NCBI RefSeq assembly: GCF_004217545.1
Contig: NZ_SHKY01000001.1
Location: 1,426,001-1,490,000 of the forward strand
DNA from: Krasilnikovia cinnamomea
Lineage (GTDB): Bacteria > Actinomycetota > Actinomycetes > Mycobacteriales > Micromonosporaceae
Reading direction: 5' to 3'
Length of the DNA stretch: 64,000 bases
This document shows, piece by piece, positions 61,791-64,000 of the stretch. Position 1 is the stretch's first letter; every line of letters begins with the position of its first letter. The notes under the pieces were generated by a model that saw nothing but the letters and a program-made list of their open reading frames with translations, had not been told where the DNA came from and made no database searches. The position numbers and the translations under genes were made by a program.

Positions 61791-62858
61791 ATGGACCTGC
61801 CGATCAACCCGCCGGTCAGCCCGATGCTGGCCAAACCCGTCGCCGACATCCCGCCGGGACAGATCTACGAGCCCAAGTGGGACGGCTTCCGCTCGATCAT
61901 CTTCCGCGACGGCGCCGAGGTGGAGATCGGCAGCCGCAACGAGAAGCCCATGACCCGGTACTTCCCCGAGGTGGTCGAGGCCGTGCTGGCCAACTTCCCG
62001 GAGCGGGCGGTGATCGACGGCGAGGTGATCGTGGCCGACACGGCCCGCAACACCCTCGACTTCGAGGCGCTGCAGCAGCGCATCCACCCCGCCGCCAGCC
62101 GGGTGAAGCTGCTGTCCGAGCAGACCCCGGCGGGCTTCGTCGCGTTCGACCTGCTGGCGCTCGGCGACGAGGACCTCACCGAGCTGCCGTTCGCGCAGCG
62201 GCGGGACCGGCTGCGCGAGGTGCTGGCCGACGCGAAACCACCGGTGTACCTCACCCCGGCGACCGACGACCTGGAGACGGCCCGGCGCTGGTTCGCCGAG
62301 TTCGAGGGTGCGGGGCTGGACGGGCTCATCGCGAAGGCGCGGGACCTGACGTACCAGCCGGACAAGCGGGTCATGACCAAGATCAAACATAAGCGTACGG
62401 CCGACTGCGTGGTCGCCGGGTACCGGCTGCACAAGTCCGGCGACGACCGGATCGGCTCCCTGCTGCTCGGCCTGTACGACGAGCGCGACGTCCTGGTCAG
62501 CGTGGGCGTGATCGGCGCGTTCCCGATGGCCGTACGCCAGGAGCTGTTCGAGCAGTTGCAGCCGCTGGTCACCACGTTCGAGGGCCATCCGTGGGACTGG
62601 GCCGCGCAGATGCAGGGCGAGCGGACCCCGCGCCGCAACGAGGCCAGCCGGTGGAACGCGGGCAAGGACCTGTCGTTCGTGCCGCTTCGCCCGGAACGCG
62701 TCGTCGAGGTGCGTTACGACTACATGGAAGGCATCCGGTTCCGGCACACCGCGCAGTTCGAGCGGTGGCGGCCGGACCGGGAACCGCACACCTGCACGTA
62801 CGAGCAGTTGGAGCGGCCGGTGCGATTCGATCTGGCGGAGGTGCTGACCAGCCGCTGA
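61791..62858 (+). CDS. ligC: ATP-dependent DNA ligase (LigC)
   Basis: 355 residues from the ATG at 61791; the frame extends to 61752. The nucleotidyltransferase motif I is YEPKWDGFRSI (Lys29), followed by SRNEKPMTRYFPEVVEAV. Motif III is FVAFDLLALGDEDLT, motif IV GLDGLIAKARDLTY and motif V IKHKRTADCVVAGY. The C-terminal OB fold has SVGVIGAF and ends in the RFRHTAQFERWRPDRE block. The length and order match mycobacterial LigC (about 358 residues), an ATP-dependent ligase that contributes to backup end joining. The enzyme seals nicks through a lysine-AMP intermediate. It is co-directional with the HipA-DUF3037 pair. Confidence 0.93.
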   Translation: MDLPINPPVSPMLAKPVADIPPGQIYEPKWDGFRSIIFRDGAEVEIGSRNEKPMTRYFPEVVEAVLANFPERAVIDGEVIVADTARNTLDFEALQQRIHPAASRVKLLSEQTPAGFVAFDLLALGDEDLTELPFAQRRDRLREVLADAKPPVYLTPATDDLETARRWFAEFEGAGLDGLIAKARDLTYQPDKRVMTKIKHKRTADCVVAGYRLHKSGDDRIGSLLLGLYDERDVLVSVGVIGAFPMAVRQELFEQLQPLVTTFEGHPWDWAAQMQGERTPRRNEASRWNAGKDLSFVPLRPERVVEVRYDYMEGIRFRHTAQFERWRPDREPHTCTYEQLERPVRFDLAEVLTSR

Positions 62859-62929
62859 GGGGCGCCGATTCCGGCGCGCAGCGCGTAGCCTTCTGCGCGG
62901 ACGACCGCCGCGACCGAAAGGCCACCCCT

Positions 62930-64000
62930 GTGCTCCGCCGTTCCCGCCTGGTGACAGGCCTGCTCGCCGCCGCCACCGTCGCCGTGACCGCCGGGTGCAC
63001 CGTGCCGGTGTTCGCCCCGAACGACTCCGGCTCCCCGGTGGGCGCCCCGGGTGGCGCCGTCGCCGGTGGCAAGGGGACGTGGCGGGAGTGCGACGACGTG
63101 CCGCGCAAGCTCGTGGGGCGCGGGGCGGCGGGGATGACCTACGAGTGCGCCTCGGTCGCGGTGCCCCGGGACTGGGCCGCGCCGCGGGGCGGGCAGACGT
63201 ACGACATCGCGCTGATCCGGATCCGGTCGCGCAGCCAGCAGCAGCGGATCGGCTCGCTGCTGGTCAACCCGGGCGGGCCGGGCGGTTCCGGCGTCGACAC
63301 CGCCGTCTACCTCTCGTTCGGCGAGGCGCTGGGCGGCCTGCCGAGCGCCGTCACGGACCGGTTCGACATCGTGGGCTTCGACCCGCGCGGGGTCAGCCGT
63401 TCGGCGCCGGTGAAGTGCATCAGCAACGCCGACCAGGACGCCTCCTTCGGCGCCGACCCCGACCCGGTCAGCCAGGCCGAGTTCGACGAGGTGGTGGCGC
63501 TCAACAAGCGGGTGGCGCAGCAGTGCGGCAGCAAGCTCGGCGACCAGTTGCCGCTGTTCTCCACCAAGCAGGCGGCCCGGGACATGGACGCGATCCGCGC
63601 CGCCGTGGGCGACCAGAAGCTGACCTACCTCGGCTTCTCGTACGGCACGCTGCTCGGCGCGACGTACGCGCAACTGTTCCCGAACAACGTGCGGGCGCTG
63701 GTGCTCGACGGCGCGATCGACCCCAGGCAGGACTTCGTGACCGGTTCGGAGTCGCAGGCCAAGGGCTTCGAGCGGGCCTTCACCAACTTCGCGAACTGGT
63801 GCAAGGTGACCCGGGACAAGTGTCCGATCGGGCCGGACGCGCGCGGCGCGGTGACCGACGCCATGGCCAAGGCGGAGAACTCGCCGGTCAGGGACGACGA
63901 CGGCCGGGAGGCCACCGCGGGCTGGATCTTCCTGGCGGTGATCTCCTCGCTGTACACCGAGGAGGGCTGGCAGCGGCTGGCCGGGGCGGTCGACGACCTG
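62930..64000 (+). CDS. Secreted alpha/beta hydrolase, TAP-type peptidase (truncated by window end)
   Basis: The frame opens with a GTG at 62930 and runs without a stop to the last base, giving 357 residues. The N terminus is a lipoprotein signal with lipobox VTAGC. An early segment has WRECDDVPRKL and the oxyanion-loop LLVNPGGPGGSGVD, then DIVGFDPRGVSRS. The nucleophile elbow is LGFSYG (Ser237). This is the tripeptidyl-aminopeptidase-like group, known in Streptomyces for removing N-terminal tripeptides from secreted proteins. The catalytic Asp and His would lie beyond the window. Confidence 0.9.
   Translation, partial: MLRRSRLVTGLLAAATVAVTAGCTVPVFAPNDSGSPVGAPGGAVAGGKGTWRECDDVPRKLVGRGAAGMTYECASVAVPRDWAAPRGGQTYDIALIRIRSRSQQQRIGSLLVNPGGPGGSGVDTAVYLSFGEALGGLPSAVTDRFDIVGFDPRGVSRSAPVKCISNADQDASFGADPDPVSQAEFDEVVALNKRVAQQCGSKLGDQLPLFSTKQAARDMDAIRAAVGDQKLTYLGFSYGTLLGATYAQLFPNNVRALVLDGAIDPRQDFVTGSESQAKGFERAFTNFANWCKVTRDKCPIGPDARGAVTDAMAKAENSPVRDDDGREATAGWIFLAVISSLYTEEGWQRLAGAVDDL

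Noticed and set aside
1..64000. rRNA, tRNA, insertion sequences, prophage genes
   Set aside because: I read for cloverleaf-like segments, transposase motifs and terminal inverted repeats and found none that I could support. A tRNAscan or ISfinder run would settle it.

Overview
The window is very GC-rich (codon third positions almost always G or C) and densely packed. It has Lsr2, a BsaP-type helper beside bioB, a mycobacterial-type LigC, GTG starts, a LALTG sortase signal and an ACT-GNAT acetyltransferase like one described from Micromonospora. This points to a filamentous actinobacterium, probably Micromonosporaceae (inference from gene content, not from a search). I see no rRNA or tRNA gene, insertion sequence, prophage or CRISPR array.

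Layout. 1-6.9 kb: end of an exported protein, DUF1905 protein, B12-type radical SAM enzyme, a nucleotidyltransferase pair, a chemoreceptor, an enoyl-reductase-like enzyme and a CBS protein. 7.1-14.5 kb: surface and secreted proteins, including a Gln/Asn/Gly-rich LALTG protein, a degenerate GGDEF membrane protein and a beta-helix lipoprotein. 14.5-24.7 kb: FtsX-type ABC exporter, PQ-loop protein, LigD-type polymerase domain, MMPL transporter, PAS-GGDEF protein and a monooxygenase-like membrane protein. 25-29.5 kb: CDP-alcohol phosphatidyltransferase, cholesterol-oxidase-like GMC enzyme, Lsr2 and an SDR. 29.5-34 kb: large GAF-PAS-GGDEF-EAL protein, methyltransferase and polyphosphate-glucokinase-like kinase. 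34-37.3 kb: biotin genes bioF-bioD, divergent from bioB-bsaP. 37.3-40.3 kb: ACT-GNAT acetyltransferase, ACT protein, a 41-residue Cys-rich protein and a RibD-type reductase, then six 25-bp tandem repeats and a strong hairpin. 40.8-45.7 kb: a second Gln/Asn/Gly-rich protein, a DUF4142 protein, a lipoprotein, an anti-sigma factor and its ECF sigma factor. 46-53.7 kb: four co-directional overlapping or nearly touching genes, herA-like, sbcD, sbcC and nurA-like, with a divergent AlkA-type glycosylase. 53.8-64 kb: CNNM/CorC protein, GAF protein, two small proteins, a metallo-beta-lactamase-fold hydrolase, dGTPase, a putative ribbon-helix-helix protein with an inverted repeat at its promoter, a HipA-like kinase with DUF3037 partner, LigC and a truncated TAP-type hydrolase.

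Most notable. (i) The HerA-Mre11/Rad50(SbcD/SbcC)-NurA order reproduces the archaeal end-resection gene set in a bacterium. With LigC, the LigD-type polymerase domain, AlkA and dGTPase, the window is rich in DNA repair functions. (ii) Two secreted paralogues 33 kb apart share a 592-bp core with about two dozen differences (counted by eye), although their flanks have diverged; this looks like gene conversion. One copy has a sortase anchor and the other has none. (iii) Three genes carry GGDEF domains. One of them has lost the catalytic motif but has a membrane module resembling that of the GGDEF-EAL protein. (iv) The ECF sigma/anti-sigma pair lies beside envelope genes, two of which have ECF-like promoter sequences.
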